Part shown: one piece after another, positions 18,347 to 28,684 of the stretch | How the letters are laid out: every line of letters begins with the position of its first letter | Numbering within the stretch: the first letter of the stretch is position 1 | NCBI GenBank assembly: GCA_964019425.1 | Contig: OZ025833.1 | Coordinates: forward strand, 62,001-126,000 | Length of the DNA stretch: 64,000 nt | DNA from: Flectonema sp. DT1601 | Taxonomy: Eukaryota > Euglenozoa > Diplonemea > Diplonemida > Diplonemidae | Direction of reading: 5' to 3' | Notes under the pieces: generated by a model | What the model was told of the DNA's origin: nothing | Seen by the model: only the letters and a program-made list of their open reading frames with translations | Databases searched by the model: none | Position numbers and translations under genes: made by a program

Positions 18347-19093
18347 CATAGATGGAAGTGCCCTCCAAATTTGGAGGGCGCCTGGTGAAAATCAGCCACA
18401 AAAATTTGTAGGGCCAAAATAGGGCCATTGTAGGGCCAAAATAGGGCGCTGGAGGGCGCGTAGGGCGCTTTTTTAATTAAATTCAATATAATGCCGAGCT
18501 CATTTTGACACACCTGCCCTCAGCGAGGGTCGAATCGCATCTTATTTGACTTTTCTCCGGTTCGTCCGATCAAATGCGTCTCTGGGATATCAGTTTACTT
18601 GCCACCAGTAAACTTCTTTTTTTTCTCACAAGGTACCGTGAAGACCGGCCTATTAACAGGTTAGCAGGAACACACTCTCCCTCCTCGAATCCCTCTATAT
18701 TCGACTCGGTGCATTCTGCGGGCTAATCAGCTCCTTGTAGATCTGGGATGCATCGTCCACTGAAATGAGTTTCAGCTTCAGGGATTGCAGCAGGCTCCGG
18801 AAGCTCTCAAGGAGTGGCCCATTGTTTTTGCCATTGTTGACCTCCGAACCATGACCTGGTTCGAACCCCGTGACACCCTTTTTTCTCTTTTTCGAAAGAC
18901 TGCCAAGCATGTCAAAATTTTTTTTTGGCTTCTGCGTCAAAATACTTGTGCGTCAGTGTAAGTCGACGTCAATTTAGCTGTCTTATAGTAATAAAAAAGG
19001 TAAAAAAAAGCGCCCTCCAAAATAATATTTATATTAAAAGCGCCCTACAAGCGCCCTACACGCCCTCCAAATTCTAGGGCACTTCCATCTATG
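18347..19093. mobile_element. Non-autonomous DNA transposon with ~33-bp terminal inverted repeats
   Basis: The two ends are inverted copies: CATAGATGGAAGTGCCCT is identical at both, followed by a stretch ending in AATTTGGAGGGCG. Subterminal TAGGGC/GGGCGC motifs repeat several times inside each end. The left end contains a perfect 20-bp palindrome at 18360-18379. Flanks read ACGACC on the left and TCGACC on the right, a probable 6-bp target duplication with one mismatch. The 747-bp length and lack of a transposase make it MITE-like. An 81-codon minus-strand frame (18695-18940) with a KKRKK stretch is the only longer open frame inside; I do not recognise it. The superfamily is not identifiable by eye. 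Confidence 0.8.
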
Positions 19094-19537
19094 TCGACCA
19101 ATTAAATTAAATATTGTTGTTCCTCATACGACTTTAAACAATGGGGCTGCCAGTACTCATCTGACTACAATTATCAGAAAACACGAGCACCATTATTCAT
19201 AGAGAACACCACTCACAGAACTGAAGTCTTTATATTATACTTTTCATTGCATCAAAACTTTCCAGCATCATTTCTCATTGCAAACAGATTGAGAACTGAA
19301 AGCAGATTGAGGGAACGTTTACAACTAAAATAAGATACCAAACGGATAGTCGTAAAGAATCGTCCAGAAACATAATTTATAATTACTACATCAAAACATG
19401 TAGCTGTTTAAAGTCTGTAAGACTCAAGGAGATGAAGAACAAGCAGCTTTCCAACAATTCGTGATGTGAGTGCCGAAGAGACTACTCATTGAGAACTCAT
19501 TCGCAGAGAAACACTCATAAAAGATAAAATAAGAGAG

Positions 19538-19584
19538 AATTGACTGATTAGAAATAATGTGTTAGTTGTACCAATCAGTCAATT
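19538..19584. repeat. 12-bp inverted repeat (hairpin)
   Basis: AATTGACTGATT and its exact reverse complement AATCAGTCAATT are separated by 23 nt. It could fold as a stem-loop in either strand; no U-tract or gene context gives it a role. Confidence 0.7.
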
Positions 19585-20039
19585 AAAGAAATCCATTTTC
19601 CGTATCCAGACCCTCTTCAGCGAAGAGAGCAAGGGAATAAGTAAACGATTTGAACCGGAGTAAGTTTAGAATTTTTATCAAATAAATAAAGGAGAAAACC
19701 AGGGGAAAGACTTGGATAAATAAAATCAAGGTACGTTTGCCGAGTTTGGGAATATTTCTTGTTATTCTTTTCTTTTAGAGTAATTAAGAATCAAATTTAA
19801 GCAATATTGTTAAGGAGGAGAAAAAGATAAGAAATTGTGTGGAAAGGTGATAACAGTTGACGGAGACAAACATCAGATCTGAAATAAAAATAAGAAATAT
19901 ACCCATGAGGAGTTTCTCCATGTACAGGTATTGACTCGTTGACTCGTGACACAACAAAGCATACACATTTGATCGCACATAATCACACATCTGTTTGTGC
20001 ATCATATCTAAAAAGCTGGACTTTCTGTTAGCAAGCTCA

Positions 20040-20112
20040 AAATAGCGGTGGGGTAACCCTCACTGCGACAATAGAGGACCTAATCACTGAGATTCCGTTT
20101 TTAAAGCTTCGG
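20040..20112. repeat. Dispersed repeat family D1, copy a
   Basis: A ~70-bp segment with CAGAGGACC/ATAGAGGACC and a downstream GTAACC/TTCCG pattern. It resembles 20957-21030 and 23508-23578. Copy a is the most diverged. Confidence 0.5.
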
Positions 20113-20188
20113 CTGGAAAGATCAAACTCCAGCTGTCCACATCACCCCAGAGACTAACAGAACATAACGAAGGAAAAAAAAGGAGAAG

Positions 20189-20210
20189 CAATAATAATAA
20201 TAATAATAAT
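20189..20210. repeat. ATA trinucleotide microsatellite
   Basis: About seven consecutive ATA units in AT-rich non-coding DNA. Confidence 0.9.
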
Positions 20211-20956
20211 AATCATAAAAGTAAAAACAAAACAAACAGAAGTTTTATGTAGCGACACTTTCGAACAACAGCTATGACGACTACTGCCAAAGCCTGCGTT
20301 TCATTAATTAGTTTTTCAATTATTATTTTTTTTTTTTTTGCACACTTGCAAGAAGTCGACTATTAATCGAAAGTGGCAGAAAGACAACTTAATATTTATA
20401 TATCTCTAACTTCATCAAAGAATACTTCAGAAGATACGATTCAGAGGAACGTGCACGTGATAAGCTTACAGTTACTATAGGAAGCGACTGTACCCATAGA
20501 CAAGCAATACGAATATATCTGAACAACTTACTACTTTTCATCTACTCAGCAATGATGATCCTCACTTTTTTTTCTTCTTTTTTTTCTTTCTTTTTCGTTG
20601 AACAACATATTTGAAAGAAATTTAAAAAAAAAATATAAAAAAAAACTTTTGAAAGCCCCATGTGGAAAGACAAGAGGGAAAATCTTAGCATTAATGGTTA
20701 TCAGTCAATTTAAAAAACGCAACAAATTTTTTGCAAAAATGAGTTTTAGTAGATAGTTTCAATGGTTATCAGTCAAAAGAAGGGGAGAGGGCGGGAAAAT
20801 TCAATCGAACGCAAAAGTTCGTAGGACAACAAACAAATAATGGTTGGTTTCGGGCTAAAATTAAAAAATCTTTCTTCGGACCATTCCCCTTACCCAGCCC
20901 TCTTCAGCGAAGAAAGCAAGGGGGACACTGCAGTGTCAGGCCTGTTTTATTAGTTA

Positions 20957-21030
20957 GCTACGAGTGCGTTAGGAGGGTAACTCACAGCAACAGAGGACCC
21001 CATCCGTAACCGTTTCCGAAGACTCAGTTA
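20957..21030. repeat. Dispersed repeat family D1, copy b
   Basis: Shares ACGAGTGC, ACTCACAGCAACAGAGGACC and GTAACCG with 23508-23578 in the same order and orientation. A second shared piece, CTCTTCAGCGAAGA, occurs just upstream at about 20900 and again near 19613. Confidence 0.65.
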
Positions 21031-21724
21031 GGATTGTTGAACTACCTTCAACTGAAGAGTTGTAATATAATTTATTTTAAAAAAAAACAAAAAAAAAAAA
21101 ACAAAAAAAAAAAGCACTCAAGGAAATATTTTTTATTTTATTTATTCATTGATTTGCGAAGCCTAGGAAGCCAAAAGTCAGGAAAAGCTCAAACAGGGTA
21201 ACGGTTAGATTGCTACCAGCTAACTGTGAGAGACTAATTAACCTGAAACAACTGATTAATAAGATAATGACAACGTCAAATAAATTATTCTCCCACTCCA
21301 TATAACACGCTAATAGAAAACATAGCTATGACTTCTTGCCTTCCATCTGTAGGGACTTTAGTCAAAATTTCTTGTAATCAGTTTCAATAGTGGTTATTGT
21401 TATCAAAAAAAAAAAGAAAACCGAAAATGGAACCTAAGTTTTTTTTGTTGTGAGAACAGTACTACCAAATTAAAGACACCGTACTTGGAAATATTATCAT
21501 GCCCGAAACCAATTGTACTAAATCTCCAGAAATCCACGCTAATTTTTTTTTTTTGGGTACCAAAAAGAATCAGTGGCAACGGAAATATTATTGTGTAGAA
21601 AAAACCGCTCTAAATTATCCTAAGTGGATTATAGTCGTTGAATAATGTTTCTTGAAAGAACTGGATGGTTGGTTAAAATACAGACTGGTTAAAAAGTACT
21701 CTCAAGGTATCTTAAATTAGTCAG

Positions 21725-22185
21725 TTAGTTAGCAAAATACAAAACTGATGACCACGAGGGGTCTGGGTAGCTCGCATCAGTATGAGGAGGATCCAATCGC
21801 GAATAGTAGTTTTATGGCTAGAAGCGATCGACTTCCAGCTCACCTTGCAGAGGATAACGAACTAAGGAGAAAAGTTTAGTTTAGTTAGCAAAATACAAAA
21901 CTGATGACCACGAGGGGTCTGGGTAGCTCGCATCAGTATGAGGAGGATCCAATCGCGAATAGTAGTTTTATGGCTAGAAGCGATCGACTTCCAGCTCACC
22001 TTGCAGAGGATAACGAACTAAGGAGAAAAGTTTAGTTTAGTTAGCAAAATACAAAACTGATGACCACGAGGGGTCTGGGTAGCTCGCATCAGTATGAGGA
22101 GGATCCAATCGCGAATAGTAGTTTTATGGCTAGAAGCGATCGACTTCCAGCTCACCTTGCAGAGGATAACGAACTAAGGAGAAAA
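21725..22185. repeat. Three perfect 156-bp tandem repeats
   Basis: Units begin at 21725, 21881 and 22037 with TTAGTTAGCA and appear identical base for base, which suggests very recent amplification or strong homogenisation. The unit is more GC-rich than the surrounding desert. Each contains the same plus-strand frame beginning MTTRGLGSSHQYEEDP: 43 codons in units 1 and 2, and 75 codons in unit 3 because the stop is lost into an A run. On the minus strand each unit has a CTCCTTAG acceptor-like and a CTGCAAG/GTGAGC donor-like junction 18 nt apart. I do not recognise the peptide or an RNA family. Confidence 0.9.
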
Positions 22186-22929
22186 AAAGAGAAAAGGTCT
22201 GGAAAGGTGAAAAAAAAAAAAAAAAAAAAAAAATCTTTTTCCACATACGGCGTCTTTCTTTATAATACGACTATTTGTGCCACATAACCCCGGAACAGTA
22301 CCGAGGGTCGTTCACCCCCCAACCCCCAGTTGTCCAAAGCATTATAATTGTACTGCGGGCTTACCGAAAAGCTTTGGGTAACACATAGCCATATCACTCA
22401 GCAAGAAATGAAACCCAATAAATAAAAAGATTAGGTAATATGACAGTCAGTTTAAGGTCATAATTGCTACGGACCTAAAAAAATTGTTTTTATTGAGATC
22501 ACAGGGGAGCAAAAAAAAAAAGCATCCCAAAAAAAAAAACCAGGCGAAATTTTCATTTTTTCAATGTTACCCAACTCAGAGAATGGGTAAAAAAAAGAAA
22601 AACAAATGGAACTCGAAAGAGTCCATATTCGTGTGATGAGATATATTGTTTTTACAGCATCCAACAAATCTGCCCCTCCACAACTAAGTGTAAAGCAATG
22701 AAATGAAGTATTTGGAAAGTGAAAAAACAACTGACACGCACGAACTTTTTTTTTTTTAATATTCCTTAAGAGATAGGAGTGACTGCAAAATAATAAAGTA
22801 GACACAAATAAACACACTTGTGCAGGTCACCAACAACTCAAAAAAAAAAAAAAAAAAAGAAAGGAAAAAAAAAAAGTGTATTACGCAGTCAGATACCATC
22901 TTATTAATAACACTTTCATATCCGTATTT

Positions 22930-23200
22930 CCCTCGAAAATGAGAACCACATCTGACCCCAATCGGAGGCGTCCAACAATACAATAGGCTGATGGCCTCTT
23001 TTTCGAAAAGAAAGGGGTAGAAAGAAAACTGCTATTACTAAAAAATGAAAAAAAGAGAAAAAAAAAGAACTCTATAAACAATAGAAGAACAAACCCATCA
23101 GAACTGAAATGATCCAACTGAAAAAAACGAATACAAAAAAAAAAGAATAAATCACACGCGCAGTAACAGAGAGCTGCACAACCATTTTTATAATTTGAGA
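22930..23200. repeat. Dispersed repeat family D3, copy a
   Basis: Shares an ordered set of blocks with 24286-24650: CTGACCCC/CTGATCCC with a GATGGCCTC/GATGCCTT block, GGGTAGAAAGAAAA, TGATCCAAC and CACACGCG-AGTAACAGA-AGCTGCAC. Blocks are separated by variable A runs. A fragment of the first block is also at 23884-23945. Confidence 0.6.
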
Positions 23201-23339
23201 TGGAAAGAAAAGGCGCTGCGAACGTACAATGGAAAGAAGATCGACTTTCGAAAGTCAAATACGATTCAAATTCAGATTTGGATACTTAAACACCATATCC
23301 AATCCCGACCAAAGAGGTTCAGGGGAATTATAATTATAT

Positions 23340-23450
23340 TAAGTAAAAGCTACTATGTTCTACCAGGATTAGAACTCAGGAGTCACCATGTTAAACATCG
23401 TCTATGTCGGGACAGGATGAGTTAATCAAAGGATTCGACTTCAAAGAGAA
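23340..23450. repeat. Dispersed repeat family D2, copy a
   Basis: Matches 24110-24212: AGCTACTATGTT, GTCACCAT, ACGTCGGGACAG-ATGAGTTAATCA and AAGTATCAAAGAAA occur in the same order. The two copies differ by small indels. Confidence 0.65.
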
Positions 23451-23507
23451 GTATCAAAGAAAGAATCTCAAAATGGTTTGTCGATTTTGTAATCCAACGT
23501 TTCTGTA

Positions 23508-23578
23508 CATTACGAGTGCTCTCTGAGACAACTCACAGCAACAGAGGACCTAATCTGTAACCGCTTCCAAAGATCCAA
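23508..23578. repeat. Dispersed repeat family D1, copy c
   Basis: Closest match to 20957-21030, sharing ACTCACAGCAACAGAGGACC and the TGTAACCG-TTCC-AAGA tail. Confidence 0.65.
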
Positions 23579-24109
23579 GAGATGTGATTAAATTTATGCA
23601 AAAAAAAATATTAAAGTACCTAAAATAGTTAAGTATTAACAGTTAGCAATATTAATTTTTAGTGTAGAAAAGTGAGAATAAAAAAAAAAAAAAAAAAATA
23701 GAGATATTCGCAGTTCCCAGAATATGTGGTTTCAGTCCTTAATCGTATACTACCTTTTGTCCCTTTTTAGGTCATCAGTTATGAGTTAGTTAGTACAAAT
23801 ATATTATTTGTTAGTGGATGAATATGATTTAAAAAAAAAAAGGGTTGCAGATAGAAATTTGACTGGGAAAATGATTTCACTAAGAATCTAGCAGCTCTGA
23901 TCCCGACTGGGTGGATGACGCCTTTTACTTTTTTTTTTTTGAAAAAAAAATAAAATAAAATAAAAAAACAGCAACAATTTTTGGGTATTTATACAAAAAA
24001 TTAATACTAAAAGAAAAAAAAGGTACGTTGGAAATATATTCCGCCTTCTTCACCTCAGAAGACATAGCTGTTTTTTTAGTTTATTCCGGACCTAAGTTTT
24101 GTATTAGAT

Positions 24110-24212
24110 AATTAAGAGCTACTATGTTTTACCTCAGGGTGTCACCATTTAAACGTTGTTTACGTCGGGACAGAATGAGTTAATCAGGATTCAAAAAGTA
24201 TCAAAGAAATGG
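24110..24212. repeat. Dispersed repeat family D2, copy b
   Basis: Second copy of the block set at 23340-23450. It is followed by a 21-bp A run and a GCTACGAACGTAC block also seen near 23215 as GCTGCGAACGTAC. Confidence 0.65.
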
Positions 24213-24285
24213 ATTACGAGGAATAAAAAAAAAAAAAAAAAAAAAAAGGATGCTACGAACGTACTTTTGAGTGGGTATGATCCCA

Positions 24286-24650
24286 CTTAGAATCATCACC
24301 ACCTCTGATCCCGACCGAAGTCGAGCGGGTCCAGTAGGATGATGCCTTTTATATTTTGGAGAAAAAAAAAAAAAAGGTGTAGAAAGAAAATTGCCATTTC
24401 TAAATAAATAAAAAGGGACTTTCTCCGGAGCCTGTCACCCCAACACTTTGTTTTTCCTCTAAAAAAAAAAGAATTCCTTCAGATGGTGGAACAACGGAGA
24501 AAAATAAACTTTCCAAGAAACACAAATTCTACCAAAAACGGAATAGCGGAACTCAAATGATCCAACCGAATAAACGAACAACAAAAAAAAAAAAAAAAAA
24601 AAGAAATTCACACGCGTAGTAACAGAAAGCTGCACTACTATTTTCAAGAC
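24286..24650. repeat. Dispersed repeat family D3, copy b
   Basis: Second long copy of the block set at 22930-23200, with different lengths of A run between blocks. D2 and D3 alternate in order around the GAACGTAC block, suggesting an old tandem array of roughly 1.2-kb units. Confidence 0.6.
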
Positions 24651-25295
24651 AGAGAAAAAGGAACATTTTTCAAAATGCGAAATACGAACTTTTTAGTTCA
24701 ACAGAAGTTCAAGAATAAAAATTAAATGTTTACTTCATAGGTCAGGTTTTTTTATGATGTCGAACACGCTGCGCAAAAGGTTCCAATAGAAGAACACAAT
24801 CCCTGCATAAATTACTACTGTTGAACAAGCGTTGCCCATCGTGATCTCAACTACCATCATAAAAGACTATTGACTGCTAGAGAAATAAAAACGAAAAAAA
24901 AAAAAAAAAAATACAAATCCACAAAAAAAAAAAATAAAAAGGATCGCCCAATGACACGTCTTATCATCTGCTGCTCGGAGTATTTGGCAAAGGTGATATT
25001 GTTGTGTGAGTTTTCACACTCAGAACTCACACCTATTCCAAAAAAGAGTCGCCAGTAAAACAATAAAATAACTAATTAAAATTCATTAATTATTTTTCGA
25101 AGAGCTACCAACAAACAACAACAACAACAGTTTAATAATTCGAAGAAAGAGGAGTTGATTTGATCTATTTTTATTTTTTAGCAGGACACAGACGCAATAA
25201 GAAAAACAAAATTGAGGAGAAGAAGAAAAAAAAAACTAACTTTTTTTTTTTTTTTTTTTGTGGCAACCAAGTTCTTTTAATAGTACTTTAATTCA

Positions 25296-28200
25296 CTACA
25301 CAGTTGTCATCACTTCGCAATATTTTTCTTTGAATCTCGCTAACTCGTGTCTCATATGGTCTCTGTCAGCTTCGTGCTGTATTTGGTTTTGTTGGAGCAT
25401 CAAACGGAGGTTTGAGTTTTCTGTCTTCCAAGAGTCAACTTCATCTGATACACCTGACTGCTCAAAGGATAGCATCTCAGTGTGGTTATCTGGCTGACTT
25501 ATATTACGAAGTGATGCGTTAAGGTTCGTCGTTACTTGCTTCTTCCGTTCGATGCGGGTTACCCAAGTGTCATATGCAGCGAAGATCACGTCGATCAGAA
25601 ATTTAGCAACGCACATCCACAACAAAATGTTGGCCAACAGTTCACTAATATTAACCAAATCCTGTTTGGTGTTTGCCATTCCCCAAAACGCGATAATTGT
25701 AAAGGTTACTTCCAAACTTGCTAACATCAACTCCATCACATTTTCAAAAGGACGCAAGAACGGTCTGTCCTTTAGTAGAAGTGCAAACCAAACCGCAGGC
25801 GCCGCCACTAAAATTCCAGCTCTTCCGGCACATACCACCAGCGTTGTTGGGTTCCATGCGCTTATCAACGAAACAACTGATAGCAGGGACATGCTAACAA
25901 AGAAATAACTACAATGAACAGCCTTATACCCGGTGAATATTTGTGATAGGAATTCTACCTCTCCTGTGTTAACGCCAGGCTTCTCAATCCAAACGTGACT
26001 AGGTTTCATAAACTTATCGACTGTACTCGTAAAACGGGTTCTCTTTAAGTCGCATTTGACTACTGCCACTCGAGACATTCGAAATAAGTTGCCGAGAAGT
26101 CCCGCCCAAACAGTTATTAAAATGATACTAATTACCTGGTCAATTACATTACCGTAAAACAACAACAAAAACATATGTTGAACAATAGCTGGCCAGAAGT
26201 ACTCCAGCATCACAATGACAAGTGAAATTGGAGCACGTCCGAGAGAAGCTGAGTAGGGCTCTCCTGATTCTCGTCTTACAAGGCAAACTATCGCACAGAT
26301 GATACAGATCGATATGAGAAAAACGTGATTGCCAACATTACTTCCTCTGATGTGTTTGTGAACGTCGTCACCGATAGTTATTTGTGTCGGGTTCATCATC
26401 ACACCTCTGGTGTAGTCTACTTCTGGACAATTCAACATGTCTAAATACATTACACTTCTCATCGCAAAAGATGCTCCGCCACCAATGGACGTCACGCCCA
26501 AAAGGGCAACACCCGTCACCATCGAAATACCAGCACCAACTTCTTGTTCTTTAGGAAGTCCAATACTCGTTAGATTTGGTTCGACTTCAACAGCTTCGAG
26601 TGCCGGTATCACAGTGGGCACGGCCGTGGGTGTATCTGTTGGAATGGCTGTGGGCATGGCTGTAGGTGCGGCTGTGGGCATGGCTGTAGGTGCGGCTGTT
26701 GGAATTGCTGTGGGTGTGACTGTTGGAATGGCTGTGGGTGTATATGTTGGAATGGCTGTGGGTGTATCTGTTGGAATGGCTGTGGGTGTATCTGTTGGAA
26801 TTGCTGTGGGTGTATCTGTTGGAATGGCTGTGGGTGTATCTGTTGGAATGGCTGTGGGTGTATCTGTTGGAATGGCTGTGGGTGTATCTGTTGGAATGGC
26901 TGTGGGTGTATCTGTTGGAATGGCTGTGGGTGAATCTGTTGGGGTGGCTGTGGGTTGTGTACAACATTGAATACCGGTTGGACCAGGGCAAAGACCAGGT
27001 GTTGAAGTACCAATGCACTCACTGGCATTCATACATGCACCATCTAAACCTCCTGCAACACAAGTACCGTAGTCAGTAACACAACAGACTTTACCACCTA
27101 GGCAACTACCGATGGATTGAGCCTTACCAGAGCAAGCACTGCCAGAGCAAAGACCCGTTTTGTTGTTATCCAAAACACACGGTGTGAAAGTAGAGTATGT
27201 CTGACCTACTATATCACCAATTGAATCATCTGCTAAACGCCATGTAAATATTACTAAACTATCCGAGATGTGAGTTGCGACTTGTGGAGTTTGATTCTCG
27301 ACAGTTGTATTTTGAGAAACTCTAAACTCCTTACCTACGTAATCCAGAGTTTTAGGACCTGGATCATATATTAGTACTCGCGCAAAAATACATCTAACAC
27401 AATCATCTTGTCCAACACTCTCCCAGGTAACCATGAACTTGTTTCCGCCCATGTGAGCAATGTGAGCATTCCTTTGAACATTAGCAGTATAAGTATTAAC
27501 TTGCAATATAACACCCAGAATCCCACTGTTAGTTATAGCGCTTGCTGCTATGCCACCATCAGTGTCGCTTAGCGGGGAAACGCTTGAGTTGGTATGCCAA
27601 ACAATAACTGAATATCCTGCAGCAGTTGCTACTGACGGGTTGTGGGTATTTATTCCCATTGTTGTTGTACTGACTGACGCAGCACTATTAAAGATCTCAA
27701 TTTGAACAGCACTCGATGCAGTTACCCAAACCGCAATATACCTTAACGCTGCCACGTCTATAATCCCAATATCTACTTCTTCTGGTGCAGATATTGACAA
27801 AACTTGGATAACTCTTTTTGATTGAAACACGTAATTTTCAAAAAACGAAACAACGAGTCCCTTATACACTCCGTCAGGTGGCATGTTGTTGTCAGACGTA
27901 CTGTAATAGGCGACAGCAAACGAATTAGTATTTCCCCAGCAGACTGTTGGGGCGCTTTGCTTGCCGCTTGTGAGTAAACGAGAAGCGTGAAACTCGGCAG
28001 TGAATTTTTCAATGCCAGTGGAAATTATATTGAGTCTCTGTGCGTAAATACCTAAGTCTTGGCCATCTTGCCCGTCGCTTTCCCACACAGCTAAGACATC
28101 ATCTTGGTACGCTGCTATGTAAGGGGTTTGTTGATTATCAGCTGTCCATGAGTTTATTATAAGGTTTGGACCAAGTAAATTTTTAGGAAGTTCGGTTCCT

Positions 28201-28385
28201 TGACATACAACTGCACTGCCGTCTCCATCACCTCCCTGGCTGCTCCAGCAAACAATCCAACCCCTCTGTGTTTCGAAGTTTGCTACAGTTGGATTGTCAT
28301 TCAAAGTCGAAGGAAAGATATCTGAATTAAAAGTTATTTCCGCCTCAAATCCTACAAGGAGGATAAGCAGACATCCGACTGCCAT
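25296..28385 (-). CDS. Surface protein: propeller-like ectodomain, Thr/Pro stalk, multi-pass C-terminus
   Basis: A 1029-residue membrane protein. A signal peptide (about 1-16) leads to an ectodomain with repeated blades of the W-S-GQDG type (VWESDGQDGQDLGIYAQRLN near 107, TWESVGQDDC near 320). A Cys-rich module follows (about 405-470, ending QCCTQP). A stalk of about fourteen 8-residue TPTAIPTD repeats spans roughly 475-590. The rest has six to eight hydrophobic helices, including a segment RPFENVMELMLASLEV that resembles the C-terminal core of TRP-like and related protist multi-pass proteins. The cytosolic tail (about 940-1029) has a short coiled coil. A CTCTTAG acceptor lies 14 nt before the ATG. 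Role is unknown; adhesion or sensing is a guess from architecture. The ectodomain resembles part of the protein at 46253-50869. Confidence 0.85.
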   Translation of the reverse strand: MAVGCLLILLVGFEAEITFNSDIFPSTLNDNPTVANFETQRGWIVCWSSQGGDGDGSAVVCQGTELPKNLLGPNLIINSWTADNQQTPYIAAYQDDVLAVWESDGQDGQDLGIYAQRLNIISTGIEKFTAEFHASRLLTSGKQSAPTVCWGNTNSFAVAYYSTSDNNMPPDGVYKGLVVSFFENYVFQSKRVIQVLSISAPEEVDIGIIDVAALRYIAVWVTASSAVQIEIFNSAASVSTTTMGINTHNPSVATAAGYSVIVWHTNSSVSPLSDTDGGIAASAITNSGILGVILQVNTYTANVQRNAHIAHMGGNKFMVTWESVGQDDCVRCIFARVLIYDPGPKTLDYVGKEFRVSQNTTVENQTPQVATHISDSLVIFTWRLADDSIGDIVGQTYSTFTPCVLDNNKTGLCSGSACSGKAQSIGSCLGGKVCCVTDYGTCVAGGLDGACMNASECIGTSTPGLCPGPTGIQCCTQPTATPTDSPTAIPTDTPTAIPTDTPTAIPTDTPTAIPTDTPTAIPTDTPTAIPTDTPTAIPTDTPTAIPTYTPTAIPTVTPTAIPTAAPTAMPTAAPTAMPTAIPTDTPTAVPTVIPALEAVEVEPNLTSIGLPKEQEVGAGISMVTGVALLGVTSIGGGASFAMRSVMYLDMLNCPEVDYTRGVMMNPTQITIGDDVHKHIRGSNVGNHVFLISICIICAIVCLVRRESGEPYSASLGRAPISLVIVMLEYFWPAIVQHMFLLLFYGNVIDQVISIILITVWAGLLGNLFRMSRVAVVKCDLKRTRFTSTVDKFMKPSHVWIEKPGVNTGEVEFLSQIFTGYKAVHCSYFFVSMSLLSVVSLISAWNPTTLVVCAGRAGILVAAPAVWFALLLKDRPFLRPFENVMELMLASLEVTFTIIAFWGMANTKQDLVNISELLANILLWMCVAKFLIDVIFAAYDTWVTRIERKKQVTTNLNASLRNISQPDNHTEMLSFEQSGVSDEVDSWKTENSNLRLMLQQNQIQHEADRDHMRHELARFKEKYCEVMTTV
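26617..26960. repeat. 24-bp coding minisatellite (TPTAIPTD)
   Basis: About fourteen copies of a 24-bp unit. Central units are nearly identical; those toward 26617 are more variable and mix AAP, AMP and VTP variants. The plus-strand valine/glycine-rich frames over it are mirrors of this repeat. Confidence 0.95.
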
Positions 28386-28684
28386 TTATCATTCCCTTCC
28401 TAAGAGATAAAAAGAAAATATTTATTCAACAGTACAGACAAACAAGAATTCACCAATAGGTACCAGACAAGGTACCACACACACTTATTATAAGTAGCCA
28501 TAAACTGCTACTGACTCTAATTAAAAACTGGGTTAGGGATAGTTGCAGAATTTGGTTATCTGTTCAAGCGGCTTCTTCATTGTCACAATTATAGTTAGTC
28601 AGGGGGGACGTGATCTTAAAATTTTAATATAAATACTTTAATCATGTTTACGTTGATTCTATCACTCAGCAATAGGCAAATAGC

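Larger units (their letters stand above)
18220..25295. other. 7-kb gene desert with mobile and tandem repeats
   Basis: No convincing host gene is visible in either strand. It holds a TIR element (18347-19093), a 12-bp inverted repeat (19538-19584), an ATA microsatellite (20189-20210), three perfect 156-bp repeats (21725-22185), at least three families of diverged dispersed repeats, and many A runs of 15-22 bp. Genes on both sides point the same way, so it is not a strand-switch region. Confidence 0.7.

Noticed and set aside
18840-18890. tRNA-like GGTTCGAACC motif inside the TIR element
   Set aside because: The flanking bases do not pair as a T stem and no acceptor, D or anticodon arms fit on either strand.
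19784-20005. 73-codon minus-strand frame in the desert
   Set aside because: No domain, AT-rich composition, and no acceptor before the first ATG.
21725-22185. CRISPR array or spliced-leader RNA array
   Set aside because: There are no short repeats with unique spacers, and no recognisable leader exon, Sm site or RNA fold; the donor/acceptor-like junctions alone are too weak to name it.
18220-25295. Virus-derived or retroelement remains
   Set aside because: No reverse transcriptase, integrase, capsid or terminal direct repeats seen; repeats present are short, non-coding and A-rich.
26437-26970. Plus-strand Val/Gly/Met-rich frame and two His/Gln-rich minus frames
   Set aside because: They are mirrors of the 24-bp coding repeat of the surface-protein gene.
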